From assembly GCA_017408985.1 (NCBI GenBank), contig JAFQTO010000008.1, forward strand, positions 1 to 48,029: DNA of 48,029 nt, read 5' to 3'. Shown one piece after another: positions 1 through 7,233 of this stretch. The notes below the pieces were generated by a model, which saw nothing but the letters and a program-made list of their open reading frames with translations, was not told the origin of the DNA and ran no database searches. Position numbers and translations under genes: made by a program. The number at the start of each line of letters is the position of its first letter. Within the stretch, counting starts at the first letter, position 1. This stretch comes from Clostridia bacterium (GTDB lineage: Bacteria > Bacillota > Clostridia > Oscillospirales > Butyricicoccaceae).

Positions 1-41
1 AAGCAAAAACATCACTCCTTTACCACCCAAAAACAAAACAC

Positions 42-69
42 AGTATAACACACTATACCTTGCAGGCAA
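42..69 (-). promoter_or_regulatory. Possible promoter for a gene beyond the left edge
   Basis: On the minus strand, TTGCCT (64-69) and TATACT (42-47) are 16 bases apart. They are followed by a possible ribosome site AAAGGAG (14-20) and a potential ATG or TTG start within the first 12 bases. A minus-strand gene may therefore begin at the window edge. Too little of it is present to identify. Confidence 0.45.
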
Positions 70-79
70 GGAAGTGTGC

Positions 80-108
80 AAAAGGGACGAGAAAACCTCG
101 TCCCTTTT
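80..108. terminator. Rho-independent terminator after the CPBP gene
   Basis: A perfect 12-bp stem (80-91 with 97-108) around the loop AAAAC has A and T runs at its two edges, so it could work in either direction. It lies 65 bases beyond the stop codon of the minus-strand CPBP gene and probably ends that operon. Confidence 0.8.
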
Positions 109-172
109 GATATTGATAAAAAACTGCTTTACGGTAGGTGCACTCAAGCCTTCCTCTTTTTGGTCATACCGG

Positions 173-892
173 TTATTCTTCCCTGCTCTTGGGCAGAGTT
201 CTGAGCAAAACGGCGGTGTATGCGACCACGAGGGCACACAGTATCACAAGCCGAAAATATGACTCACCGCCTTTGGAAAACGCCGACAGCGAGTTGAGTA
301 CTCCGTGGGAAATGATGCAGGGCAGAAGTGAGCCGCCCCGATAAAAAATAACCACGTACAGAAAGCCCATCAGCACGGCAAAGAATATCTGCACCAGATT
401 GTCACCGAGACTCATACCGCTGCCGTTTAGCAGGTTGATGATATGTCCCAGACCGAACGTTACGCCGGAGACAAGTGCCGCCCACTTGACACTGTCTTTT
501 GCCATAGCTTTGAACAGAAAACCGCGGAATATAAGCTCCTCCAGAAATCCGACGCAGAGCATCTTGACTATAAAGCACAGGGTACCCACGGCATCATAAT
601 GCATCGCCACGCCGCCCCAGATATTCTGCAGGGTGATCGCGATCAGCGGCAGGTAGTACAAAAACGCTTTGGCGGTTGCCGTCGGTCTGCACAGACCGAA
701 GTACTCAAGCCTGCCCTGCTTTTTGAGCCAAAAATACAAAAACAGACCGGCCGCCGCCCCGAACACCATTGATGCGCAGCTTTCCACCCCCAAAGCGCGG
801 GAAAGTTCGTCAAAAACCGACATTCCCACGCAGTAGATGCCTATCCACACGAGGGCAAAGGCCAGTTCACTCTTGTCGTACAGTTTTTTCAT
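173..892 (-). CDS. CPBP family intramembrane metalloprotease
   Basis: Predicted 239-residue polytopic membrane protein of the CPBP/Abi (CAAX-protease-like) family. The family motif EELIFRG (EExxxR) is near residue 117, followed by FGLGHIINLL, which supplies the second conserved histidine. Several hydrophobic segments surround both motifs, as expected for an intramembrane glutamic-type protease. I chose the ATG at 892 because GGAG lies eight bases upstream and the ATG overlaps the stop of the ArsC-like gene (ATGA). A slightly longer reading from 910 lacks such a site. Bacterial members have roles such as bacteriocin self-immunity or protein maturation, and the substrate cannot be told here. 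It is last in a three-gene minus-strand operon with the ArsC-like and macro-domain genes. Confidence 0.88.
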   Translation of the reverse strand: MKKLYDKSELAFALVWIGIYCVGMSVFDELSRALGVESCASMVFGAAAGLFLYFWLKKQGRLEYFGLCRPTATAKAFLYYLPLIAITLQNIWGGVAMHYDAVGTLCFIVKMLCVGFLEELIFRGFLFKAMAKDSVKWAALVSGVTFGLGHIINLLNGSGMSLGDNLVQIFFAVLMGFLYVVIFYRGGSLLPCIISHGVLNSLSAFSKGGESYFRLVILCALVVAYTAVLLRTLPKSREE

Positions 893-1242
893 TTCAGTTT
901 CTCCGACCATTCGGCTTCCTTGAATCCCACCAGCACATAGTCATCGCCGATGGCGAGAGGACGCTTTACCAGCATGCCGTCGGTAGCGAGAAGTGCCAGC
1001 ATTTCCTCGTCGGTCATGTTGGGCAGCTTGGTCTTCAGCTCCATGGACTTATACAGCAGACCGCTGGTGTTGAAGAACTTGCGCAGAGGCAGGCCGCTTT
1101 TTTTGTACCATGCGGTCAGCTCCTCAAGGCTCGGATTCTCAAGCTTGATATCGCGGAATTCGTACTCGATATTGTTCTCGTCCAGCCACGCACGCGCTCT
1201 TTGGCAGGTGGTACATTTGGGATAGCAGATAAATTCAAGCAT
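889..1242 (-). CDS. ArsC/Spx family thioredoxin-fold protein
   Basis: A 117-residue protein of normal length for the arsenate reductase/Spx/YffB family. It starts with the thioredoxin-like strand MLEFICYPKCTTCQRARAWL, with a CxxC pair (Cys10, Cys13), and continues with a helix typical of the family. The late segment ADGMLVKRPLAI-type (here TDGMLVKRPLAIG) matches the conserved RP loop. A two-cysteine motif is seen both in Spx-like regulators and in YffB-type reductases, so arsenate reduction should not be assumed and no ars genes are nearby. AGGAGG lies just upstream of the ATG. The gene is translationally coupled to the CPBP gene. Confidence 0.87.
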   Translation of the reverse strand: MLEFICYPKCTTCQRARAWLDENNIEYEFRDIKLENPSLEELTAWYKKSGLPLRKFFNTSGLLYKSMELKTKLPNMTDEEMLALLATDGMLVKRPLAIGDDYVLVGFKEAEWSEKLK

Positions 1243-1245
1243 TTT

Positions 1246-2253
1246 TTATCCTCCTAACAGGCTCTGATCGAATGCGAACAGAGCCTCGTTGATCTCGAAT
1301 ACGTCGTAATTGCCCTGCTCGATAAAATACTCGATGATGATATCGAACCTGCTGCTGCGGGAGAGAGCAAACCCCGCACGGGCGATAAAGTCGCGGGTCT
1401 CATCAAGGCTCAGCTCAAGGGCCACGGCAAAGGCCACAGCCGTGGTCTTGGAGGGCTTATAATCGGGGTTATTGCGTATCTTGGAAAACAGCTTGCGGTC
1501 TACGTTGGCTTTTTTGTAGACCTCCGAGTCTTTCTTTCCCTTACTGTCGATAAGCCTGAGCAAAGTCTCGGAGAATCCCGCGTCCAGCTTGTCAAACAGG
1601 TCGGGGAGGGCATCTGCTTTGCCCACGGATGCAGGGGCGCAGGGGGCGCAGGACTCACAGACCATAGCTTTGCTCTCAAGCTGTACCATACGACGGCGGC
1701 GCTCGCTGCGGAAATCGGTATGTTCCTCTGCGTAGCGGTCGTCGATGTACCCGGCGATGGATGTAAACAGCTTGGCACCGATCTTGTAGCTTGCGCGGTC
1801 AAATATGACCACGTACACGGTCATATCGTTGTCTGTCAGAAACTCGCTGATAGTGTTCACCGCAACCCGAAGCGCCTGATCCTTTGGGTAGCCGTAGACC
1901 CCTGCGGAAACGAGGGGAAACGCCACGCTCTCGCAGTTGTGCGCCTTTGCCAGCGCAAGGCTCTTACGGTAGCAGGACTCCAGAAGCGCCTGCTCGCCCT
2001 GCCTGCCGTCGCGGTAAATGGGTCCCACGGTATGAATAACGTATTTTGCGGGCAGGTCGTAGGCGGCCGTTATCTTGGCGTCACCGGTTTTGCACCCGCC
2101 CAAAGTGCGGCACTCGGCAAGTAATTGGGGTCCTGCGGCGCGGTGTATGCACCCGTCCACACCGCCGCCGCCCAGAAGGCTCTCGTTTGCGGCGTTGACT
2201 ATGGCGTCCACCGACATTTTGGTTATATCGTTGCGTACGATCTCAAGAGGCAT
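1246..2253 (-). CDS. Macro-domain protein with C-terminal helical/HTH-like extension
   Basis: A 335-residue protein in two parts. Residues 1-170 are a macro domain of the O-acetyl-ADP-ribose/ADP-ribosyl hydrolase type: [20 protein letters not shown] is the ADP-ribose loop and [11 protein letters not shown] the distal phosphate loop. After a charged linker with the cluster CESCAPCAP (about 185-195), residues 215-335 form a helical domain. Its segment [20 protein letters not shown] resembles a Cro/C1-type recognition region. Known macro proteins remove ADP-ribose from protein or tRNA ends, and the second domain may bind nucleic acid or an ADP-ribosylated partner (inference). GGAGA precedes the ATG. 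It is the first gene of the ArsC-CPBP operon. Confidence 0.88.
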   Translation of the reverse strand: MPLEIVRNDITKMSVDAIVNAANESLLGGGGVDGCIHRAAGPQLLAECRTLGGCKTGDAKITAAYDLPAKYVIHTVGPIYRDGRQGEQALLESCYRKSLALAKAHNCESVAFPLVSAGVYGYPKDQALRVAVNTISEFLTDNDMTVYVVIFDRASYKIGAKLFTSIAGYIDDRYAEEHTDFRSERRRRMVQLESKAMVCESCAPCAPASVGKADALPDLFDKLDAGFSETLLRLIDSKGKKDSEVYKKANVDRKLFSKIRNNPDYKPSKTTAVAFAVALELSLDETRDFIARAGFALSRSSRFDIIIEYFIEQGNYDVFEINEALFAFDQSLLGG

Positions 2254-2720
2254 AAATTTTCTCCTTTACTATCTTCCTTTCTTGGCTGCTATTCTTGTCA
2301 TTCTTGTCAAATTCTCATCACTTTGATCACTATCACTTACAAATCTTTCTGCTATCGTCAATCCTTGGGCTGTTGCGGCCCCGGTCCTGTTGCAACTAAG
2401 GCTCTGTCATCGTTCGCACAGCTCACTCGCCAATCGCCAAGTTGCGGCCACTCGCTCAGGTCGCTTCGTTCCCCAATTCGCAAGCGACTTGGGGACCCCG
2501 ATTTAATAGACTACGGTCGGGCGCAGCCCTTCCTCCGTCTTGCGCGGTACTCACCGCGCCTCGCTTACGCTCGGTCGACTCCGGCGACATTTCAATTCTG
2601 CATTCTGCGTTGTGCATTGTGCATTTAATAGCCCCCTGCACCCCTACGCGTTCTGCGTAACGGATGGTGGGGATGTTGAATAGGCTTTGTGTAAATATGG
2701 TGTCGGCGTTTCCAACGGAT

Positions 2721-2774
2721 TGTAGGGGACGATCAGTGATCGTCCCACGGGAGGCAGAGGGCTGCCTCCCCTAC
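2721..2774. repeat. TAGGGGA...TCCCCTA palindromic element, copy 1
   Basis: Outer arms GTAGGGGA and TCCCCTAC enclose two inner hairpins, GGACGATC/GATCGTCC and GGGAGGCAG/CTGCCTCCC. A full second copy with different inner stems is at 36090-36141. Half of the element recurs at 5695-5710. In both full copies a GGTGTCGGC...GGATT module lies directly to the left, so the elements are arranged in a fixed order. Confidence 0.75.
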
Positions 2775-2841
2775 GAATTCCCACTCATTCAGCGGCACGC
2801 AGTAGGGCGTGGGCTTGCTCACGCCGCGTTATTTAATTCTT

Positions 2842-3120
2842 CACCGTAGGTGACACCATTACGTCATCGAAGATGACATATCACGAACGCGGAGCGTTCT
2901 ATATCACGGCGGCAAAGCCCGTCATCCTGAGCGGAGCGCCGCTGAGATACCAAATGCGCTTTGCACATTTGATCCTCGCTTTGCTCGGATTTCGACAAGC
3001 TCAGTATGACACAGCGGCGCGAAGTCGAAACCGTAGGTCGATGCGCAGCATCGGGATCTCGGGCAAAGCCGTTTATATCACGCACCGAAGGCGTTATATC
3101 ACGTCGACAACGGCGACACC
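2842..3120. repeat. Mini-hairpin array with ATATCAC linker
   Basis: Short hairpins GTCATC-GAA-GATGAC (2862-2876), GAACGC-GGA-GCGTTC, GC-rich GCACC-type and GTCGAC-type stems are joined by ATATCAC. The array is split by the GTCATCCTGAGC element at 2921-3010. The first hairpin is identical to the first hairpin of the ATATCGC array at 29381. Confidence 0.65.
2921..3010. repeat. Small inverted-repeat element (GTCATCCTGAGC ends)
   Basis: A 90-base element with 12-base terminal inverted repeats (11 of 12 match), GTCATCCTGAGC at 2921 and GCTCAGTATGAC ending at 3010. Inner hairpins include AAATGCGCTTTGCACATTT. It looks like a MITE-type sequence inserted in the ATATCAC hairpin array. Similar GTCATCCTGAGC repeats are familiar from many bacteria. 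Confidence 0.65.
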
Positions 3121-3177
3121 GATTACCTATTACTTCTTACTTATTACTTCCCGTCTGCGGCGTGCCGGGTCAGAATG

Positions 3178-3576
3178 TCAGAACGTAACCGTTTCGCTCT
3201 CTCTGCCGAAAGCGCAGAAGGTCGCACGGGCGTTCTTCATATACAGCACCTGGGTGTTGCCGTCGTTTTCGTCGTACATTCCGCGCAGGTTGGGGTAGTT
3301 GTCCAGCATGGCTTTTTTGGGCTCGACACGGTCATCGTCCACAAGCTCACAGGCTACGCGCAGCCACTCTCCGCCGCAAAAAGCGCAGATCTCCGCCTTG
3401 GGGTTGGCGGCTATCTGGCGGCTGACAGACTTTACCCTGCCCATCTGGATATACAGCTTGCCCTCAAACTCGTTGACCGTGCCGAAAGGCCGCACCCTCG
3501 GCTGATCGCCCTCCACGGTGGCAAGATAATAGACCTCGGCTTTTTTGAGAAAATCGTAAACCCTCTTGATGCTCAT
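3178..3576 (-). CDS. Pyridoxamine 5'-phosphate oxidase-like FMN-binding protein
   Basis: A 132-residue split-barrel protein of the PNPOx-like family. The order is an N-terminal helix (MSIKRVYDFLKKAEVYYLAT), the strand DQPRVRPFGTV, KLYIQMGRVKSVSRQIAANP and the Cys-containing AEICAFCGGEWLRV. Known relatives bind FMN or F420 and reduce or sense small molecules, and the substrate is unknown. I use the ATG at 3576 because AAAGGAG lies at the right distance. A start at 3615 would add 13 unlikely residues. The gene stands alone between repeat-rich DNA and the barstar gene, 80 bases away. Confidence 0.85.
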   Translation of the reverse strand: MSIKRVYDFLKKAEVYYLATVEGDQPRVRPFGTVNEFEGKLYIQMGRVKSVSRQIAANPKAEICAFCGGEWLRVACELVDDDRVEPKKAMLDNYPNLRGMYDENDGNTQVLYMKNARATFCAFGRESETVTF

Positions 3577-3656
3577 ATTTTTACTCTCCTTTTCGGTATG
3601 TTGTTCGGTGAACAAGAGTTGTTATGTGATTTTGTGCGAACAGACTGCATTACTGC

Positions 3657-3983
3657 TTATTCCAATGCCACCCGAACGCTTCCGCTGACCATCTCGATCA
3701 GGATATCATCGGCGTATTTATCGTTAAAGTTGTGCTTGAATCGCTTCAGGATCTCAACCATTTTGCCTGCCTCATTTCCAAATCTGCGCTCTACAGACTC
3801 AAGCCCGACTATCTCGATGTGTATAGGCTCGCCGTACATATCTGTCAGGCAATCCCAAAAGGCATCCCAATTACAACCGTAATAGTCCGGAAAATCCAAC
3901 GCCTGTGCAATGACCGCGTGCATTTCCGAATAATGTTCCACGTTTGTAAAATCAAGGGTGTATAAGTCTTTGTACCGATACAT
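3657..3983 (-). CDS. Barstar family protein (ribonuclease inhibitor-like)
   Basis: A 108-residue acidic protein. DLYTLDFTNV near the start, then ALDFPDYYGCNWDAFWDCLTD at about 28-48, is the hallmark of barstar, the intracellular inhibitor that blocks barnase-type ribonucleases through this acidic helix and loop. The C-terminal strand DDILIEMVSG fits as well. The ATG at 3983 has GAGGAAAT just upstream. The same frame stays open to 4271 but that part overlaps the GNAT gene and is not protein-like. No barnase-like nuclease is in the window, so it may be an orphan antitoxin or serve another role. It follows the GNAT gene by eight bases. Confidence 0.88.
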   Translation of the reverse strand: MYRYKDLYTLDFTNVEHYSEMHAVIAQALDFPDYYGCNWDAFWDCLTDMYGEPIHIEIVGLESVERRFGNEAGKMVEILKRFKHNFNDKYADDILIEMVSGSVRVALE

Positions 3984-3991
3984 ATTTCCTC

Positions 3992-4531
3992 TTATCCCCT
4001 GTTCTTTTCCCACGTTTGTCTCGTCAACAGCATTACGTGGCCGGTGCGCTTTTCGTTCAGCGCCGCAACGGTCAGACCGTGGGTCGTATGGTGGTAGACA
4101 AACCCTAATTTTTCCTGTACGCGGCGGGATCTTTCGTTGCCGTCGTATCTGCAGCACCATACGGCGTTGGCACCAAGCTCCAAAAACGCCCGCTCGAGCA
4201 CCGCCTGCGCCGCCTCGGGGATTATCCCCTGACCCCAATAAGGCTTGCCCAGCCAATAGCCCAGCTCGCACTCATCCTCCCGGTCGGACATATCGGTATT
4301 GAAGTTTAAGTGCACGTTGCCCACGGGTTTGCCCTCACTTTTCAGGCATACGGCGTAGACCTCGGGGACGGCCAGCACGGTGCGGATTATCTCCCTGCTG
4401 TGTTCAACGCTCGTATGGGGCACCCACCCCGCGGGCGTGCCCACGTCGGGGTCGGAGGCGTATCTATGCAGCACCCCGGCGTCCTCCTCCCGCCACGGGC
4501 GGAGATAAAGACGGCTCGTCTCTACAGTCAT
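3992..4531 (-). CDS. GNAT family N-acetyltransferase (RimJ/RimL type)
   Basis: A 179-residue acetyltransferase. The N-terminal strand TSRLYLRPWREEDAG and the central acetyl-CoA loop LGYWLGKPYWGQGIIPEA (Q/RxxGxG-like) are characteristic of the RimJ/RimL/SpeG branch. VWCCRYDGNERSRRVQEKLG follows with the usual NxxSxxxxxKLGF-like pattern. Such enzymes acetylate alpha or side-chain amino groups of proteins or small molecules; the substrate is not predictable. The start overlaps the stop of the upstream flavin-reductase-like gene (ATGA), so the two are translationally coupled, and the barstar gene follows closely. Confidence 0.88.
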   Translation of the reverse strand: MTVETSRLYLRPWREEDAGVLHRYASDPDVGTPAGWVPHTSVEHSREIIRTVLAVPEVYAVCLKSEGKPVGNVHLNFNTDMSDREDECELGYWLGKPYWGQGIIPEAAQAVLERAFLELGANAVWCCRYDGNERSRRVQEKLGFVYHHTTHGLTVAALNEKRTGHVMLLTRQTWEKNRG

Positions 4532-5454
4532 TTCCTGTTCTTTTCCTGAGCGCGCTTGTCCTGAATGATCTTCATATGAGTCTCGTCAACAAGCTCCACG
4601 CCGTTCTCCTTTGCCCAGTCCACACAGCCCTTGAGCACCAGCGGCAGGAACACGCGGGGCACGCCGAGGACGGTTTTAAGCGCTTCGTCGGTAAATTTGA
4701 CCTTGTCGTCCACGCGGTCGGCGGCGTAGCGCACCGACTCCAATGACGCCTGACGCATCTGCAGCAGCTCGGCTCTCATGCGCCTCTTGCGGTGGAACCA
4801 GAAATTCTTGGAATCGCGGTAGCCGTAATCCACGGGCAGGGGCGGGAAATCTGTCGCGCGGACGCCTCGGATAATTGCGTCGCTGTAGCGCTTCTTCATC
4901 AGTATTCTGTCCACTCTCAGTATAAAATGAGCACCGAACTTGCTGGTGATGCCGTTGAAGTCGTGATAAGGCCCCTCGTACCCGTTGAGCTCACCCGCCT
5001 CGTCCTTGTCGGCGCCGTCAAGCTCACGCATCCATGTACATTCGATGACCTGAATGGCATCACTCATCACCTGCGGGCGCTTCTCGCCCGTTTCTTCCTC
5101 TATCCGGCTCATTTCAAGCCTGAACCTGCAGCGGGGCATCTTTTCGGAGGGTTTGTCCCCCGGCCAGGACAGCTTGACCGCCTCTTTGAAGGTGGCGGGC
5201 TTATCGTCTATGAAGTTTATGGCGCATTTGCCCGTGCGGAGAATGTTCTGGGCGGTGTTGGAGGAGTTGCGGCAGCACAGAAGCATGGCGTAATAATCCT
5301 TGCCCGCAACGTAGTAGGGCTGGATCAGAGAATAAGGGCCGAGGTTAGTGCTCCCGTCCTCGCAGAGGGTGCTGACGGTGACGGTGGGCATAGGAAAAAA
5401 CAGTGAGGTCTGGTAAAAATTGTCCACTATCCGTAGATTTTCAAAGCTGCTCAT
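4528..5454 (-). CDS. Flavin-reductase-like split-barrel protein with PCP_red-like C-terminus
   Basis: A 308-residue protein. Residues 1-180 resemble the flavin-reductase-like FMN-binding barrel: MPTVTVSTLCEDGSTNLGPY, then NSSNTAQNILRTGKCAINFI. This is the pattern of proteins that bind flavin and reduce it with NAD(P)H. Residues about 255-300 (FTDEALKTVLGVPRVFLPLV followed by KxxxDWAKENGVELVDE) resemble the small PCP_red helical domain known from protochlorophyllide-reductase subunits and redox proteins. That second assignment is a motif impression only. RBS GGAGA precedes the ATG. First gene of a coupled flavin-reductase-like/GNAT/barstar group. Confidence 0.72.
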   Translation of the reverse strand: MSSFENLRIVDNFYQTSLFFPMPTVTVSTLCEDGSTNLGPYSLIQPYYVAGKDYYAMLLCCRNSSNTAQNILRTGKCAINFIDDKPATFKEAVKLSWPGDKPSEKMPRCRFRLEMSRIEEETGEKRPQVMSDAIQVIECTWMRELDGADKDEAGELNGYEGPYHDFNGITSKFGAHFILRVDRILMKKRYSDAIIRGVRATDFPPLPVDYGYRDSKNFWFHRKRRMRAELLQMRQASLESVRYAADRVDDKVKFTDEALKTVLGVPRVFLPLVLKGCVDWAKENGVELVDETHMKIIQDKRAQEKNRK

Positions 5455-5536
5455 AATGATTCTCCTTTTTCTTCGAAATGTATGTAAAAACGGTATTAAC
5501 GGTTAAAGCGCCGCTGCGCGACCAATCGAATAATAT

Positions 5537-5604
5537 CCCCTCAGTCATTTTTCCCAAAAAAAATGACAACTCCCCTTGTATGACAACAAGGGGAGCCTTT
5601 TTTA
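5537..5604. terminator. Terminator carried by a CTCCCCTTGT repeat
   Basis: A 10-bp stem (5570-5579 with 5586-5595) is followed by a T run at 5598-5603, and the other side carries an A run, so both directions are possible. It ends the minus-strand LCP transcript before the flavin-reductase-like gene. The whole stretch 5537-5597 is an inverted relative of the repeat at 46723-46774: CCCCTCAGTCATTTT, a short loop, AAAATGACA, then the CTCCCC stem. Confidence 0.75.
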
Positions 5605-5851
5605 TCCGTCACCGCAGTAAATTGCGTGAGGGGAAATCTCCCCTGCAAAGCTCTGAATACGCTTGAAGGTTTTTGAGGATTTTCGGGAGGCAGAGGGCTG
5701 CCTCCCCTACAAGATGTCCCTCTAAATCAGCTTGGAGGTTTTGTGCTTCTTTCGTCCATATACAACTAACGCGAGGGTTGACAGTACTTTGTGTACGGCA
5801 ATGCGGGGGTTGCGAGCCGGAAACGCGAAGGATTCGTTCCCTACACCTTGC
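5605..5851. other. Gene-free stretch with repeat fragments
   Basis: It holds half of the TAGGGGA element (GGGAGGCAGAGGGCTGCC, 5695-5712) and the sequence GCGAAGGATTCGTTCCCTA (5825-5843), which recurs inverted at 47679-47697. No ribosome site or protein-like frame is seen. Together with 5455-5604 it forms a 397-base gap. Confidence 0.6.
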
Positions 5852-6964
5852 TCAATCCTTAAGATCCAGTATATTTACATCCGCTTCGGTCAGGGGTGTC
5901 GTAAACGGATTTACCGTTTTGTTGAGCAGTTCAAGGGCGGCGGCTTCGTCGATGTAGACGTAATCCTGACCCTGATATTTGCCCGTGCCGGTATAGGGCA
6001 GGGTGTAGAAGCGGATATCCTCGGACAGGTTCATTTTGGTCAGCACGTTGTTGTAGAACCACAGCATATCCTCAACGGGCATATTGGTCTTGATATTATC
6101 CGCAAGAGTGGAGACTATCTTGCCTGCGTTCTTGACGCCGAAGCGTTCTTTGACCTGCTGCAGTACGGTGACGAAAAACTGCTTCTGCATATTCATACGC
6201 TCAAAATCGCTCATTGCATAGCTGCGGTAACGCACCAGCATAAGCGCCTTTTTGCCGTCAAGAAGCTGATCGCCGGCTTTGAGGTCGATATGAAAATCGG
6301 GGTCAAGATCGGGATGGTACATATCCACGGGCACGTTGAACTGCACGCCGCCGATATCGTCCACTATCTCAATGAACCCGTCCATTTTGACCAGACAGTA
6401 GTACTGGGGGTACACGCCGGTGATGCTGCGCACGGCCTCACAGACTGCTTCCATACCGCGGGGAGCGTCCTCACCGTAGTTTTTCTTGTAGGTTTCGGTA
6501 TAGCTGAAGCCGTAGGCGCCGTTGATGCGCTTGATCTTGCTGACCGTGTCATACATACTGTCGCGGGGGATGGAGATTATATTGCACTCGAGGGTCTTGG
6601 TGTTGACCGCGCCCAGCATAAGGGTATCCGTATTGGCGTTGTCGCTGGTACCCGCCACAAGGAAGGTATAAAAATCCTCTTTGAGGGTGCTGTCCTGAGT
6701 GTCGGGAGGATCGTTTTTCTCTTCCCCGTCCTGCTTGTTGTCCCCGTCGCCGTTCTGCACTTTACTGTTGTCGGGACCTACGGGAGGTCTGTCGGGCTGG
6801 TCGGGATCGGGAGGCGTGATTATGTCAACCACGAAGGCTATCAAAAAACCCAGAGATATCACGATAGCCAGCACCGCCGCAACGAGAACGGAAGTGCGGA
6901 TAATACGTTTTTTTGAGACCTTTGCCGCGTGTGAGCCGCCGCGGTTTCTGTTTTCCTGTTCCAT
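5852..6964 (-). CDS. LytR-CpsA-Psr (LCP) family cell-wall polymer ligase
   Basis: A 370-residue membrane-anchored protein. A short basic cytoplasmic tail is followed by one membrane helix (about residues 27-49, VLVAAVLAIVISLGFLIAFV) and a Pro/Asp-rich linker (50-90). The LCP catalytic domain (about 100-320) carries DNANTDTLMLGAVNTKT, SIPRDSMYD, KRINGAYGF, DDIGGVQFNVP and the late LMLVRYR arginine. LCP enzymes transfer teichoic acids, capsule or other glycopolymers from the lipid carrier to peptidoglycan outside the membrane. It is a single-gene unit with an extended -10 promoter upstream and a terminator downstream, divergent from gltX. Confidence 0.93.
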   Translation of the reverse strand: MEQENRNRGGSHAAKVSKKRIIRTSVLVAAVLAIVISLGFLIAFVVDIITPPDPDQPDRPPVGPDNSKVQNGDGDNKQDGEEKNDPPDTQDSTLKEDFYTFLVAGTSDNANTDTLMLGAVNTKTLECNIISIPRDSMYDTVSKIKRINGAYGFSYTETYKKNYGEDAPRGMEAVCEAVRSITGVYPQYYCLVKMDGFIEIVDDIGGVQFNVPVDMYHPDLDPDFHIDLKAGDQLLDGKKALMLVRYRSYAMSDFERMNMQKQFFVTVLQQVKERFGVKNAGKIVSTLADNIKTNMPVEDMLWFYNNVLTKMNLSEDIRFYTLPYTGTGKYQGQDYVYIDEAAALELLNKTVNPFTTPLTEADVNILDLKD

Positions 6965-7050
6965 TTTTTGCAGTCACATCCTGTTATTTTATGTTGCCCT
7001 GATGGGGCGGTATGTCAAAAAAGTATATACTTACACTTATACGCTTGTAC

Positions 7051-7058
7051 ATTATAAC
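7051..7058 (-). promoter_or_regulatory. Extended -10 promoter of the LCP gene
   Basis: On the minus strand TGTTATAAT (TGn followed by TATAAT at 7051-7056) lies 87 bases before the LCP start. The -35 region is poor, as often seen with extended -10 promoters. Confidence 0.55.
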
Positions 7059-7162
7059 ACAAACTTTCGCGCTTATCTACACATTTTCGTCAAATTTCTA
7101 TAAACTTTACAAAGTCAGACCGGTTTTTTCGGATAAAAGTTCCCGTATTTTGCGATTTTTTG

Positions 7163-7191
7163 TTGCTAATCTCTAATATTAATTGTATAAT
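7163..7191 (+). promoter_or_regulatory. Promoter of the gltX operon
   Basis: TTGCTA (7163-7168) and TATAAT (7186-7191) are 17 bases apart, 42 bases before the gltX start. The leader is too short for a T-box. Confidence 0.75.
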
Positions 7192-7233
7192 AAAGTGATT
7201 AATTATATTCATCCCACCCAAGGAGTGTTAAAC

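Larger units (their letters stand above)
2254..3177. other. Gene-free region of 924 bases filled with repeats
   Basis: I see no credible gene. From the left it holds an unassigned stretch with many small inverted repeats (about 2390-2590), a GCATTCTGCGTTGTGCAT-type repeat (2600-2626), a GGTGTCGGC...GGATT module leading into the TAGGGGA palindrome (2712-2774), an ATATCAC-linked hairpin array (2842-2911 and 3072-3120), a GTCATCCTGAGC element, and a TTACCTATTAC run (3122-3155). Open frames here lack ribosome sites and read through palindromes. Confidence 0.7.

Noticed and set aside
2456-3085. Several open frames of 60-140 codons in the 2254-3177 gap
   Set aside because: They read through palindromes and repeats, lack ribosome sites and have no protein-like features.
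3657-3983. Barnase-barstar toxin-antitoxin pair
   Set aside because: Barstar is clear but no barnase-like or other small nuclease gene is nearby.
7192-7233. T-box or riboswitch before gltX
   Set aside because: The promoter leaves a leader of about 36 bases, too short for either.
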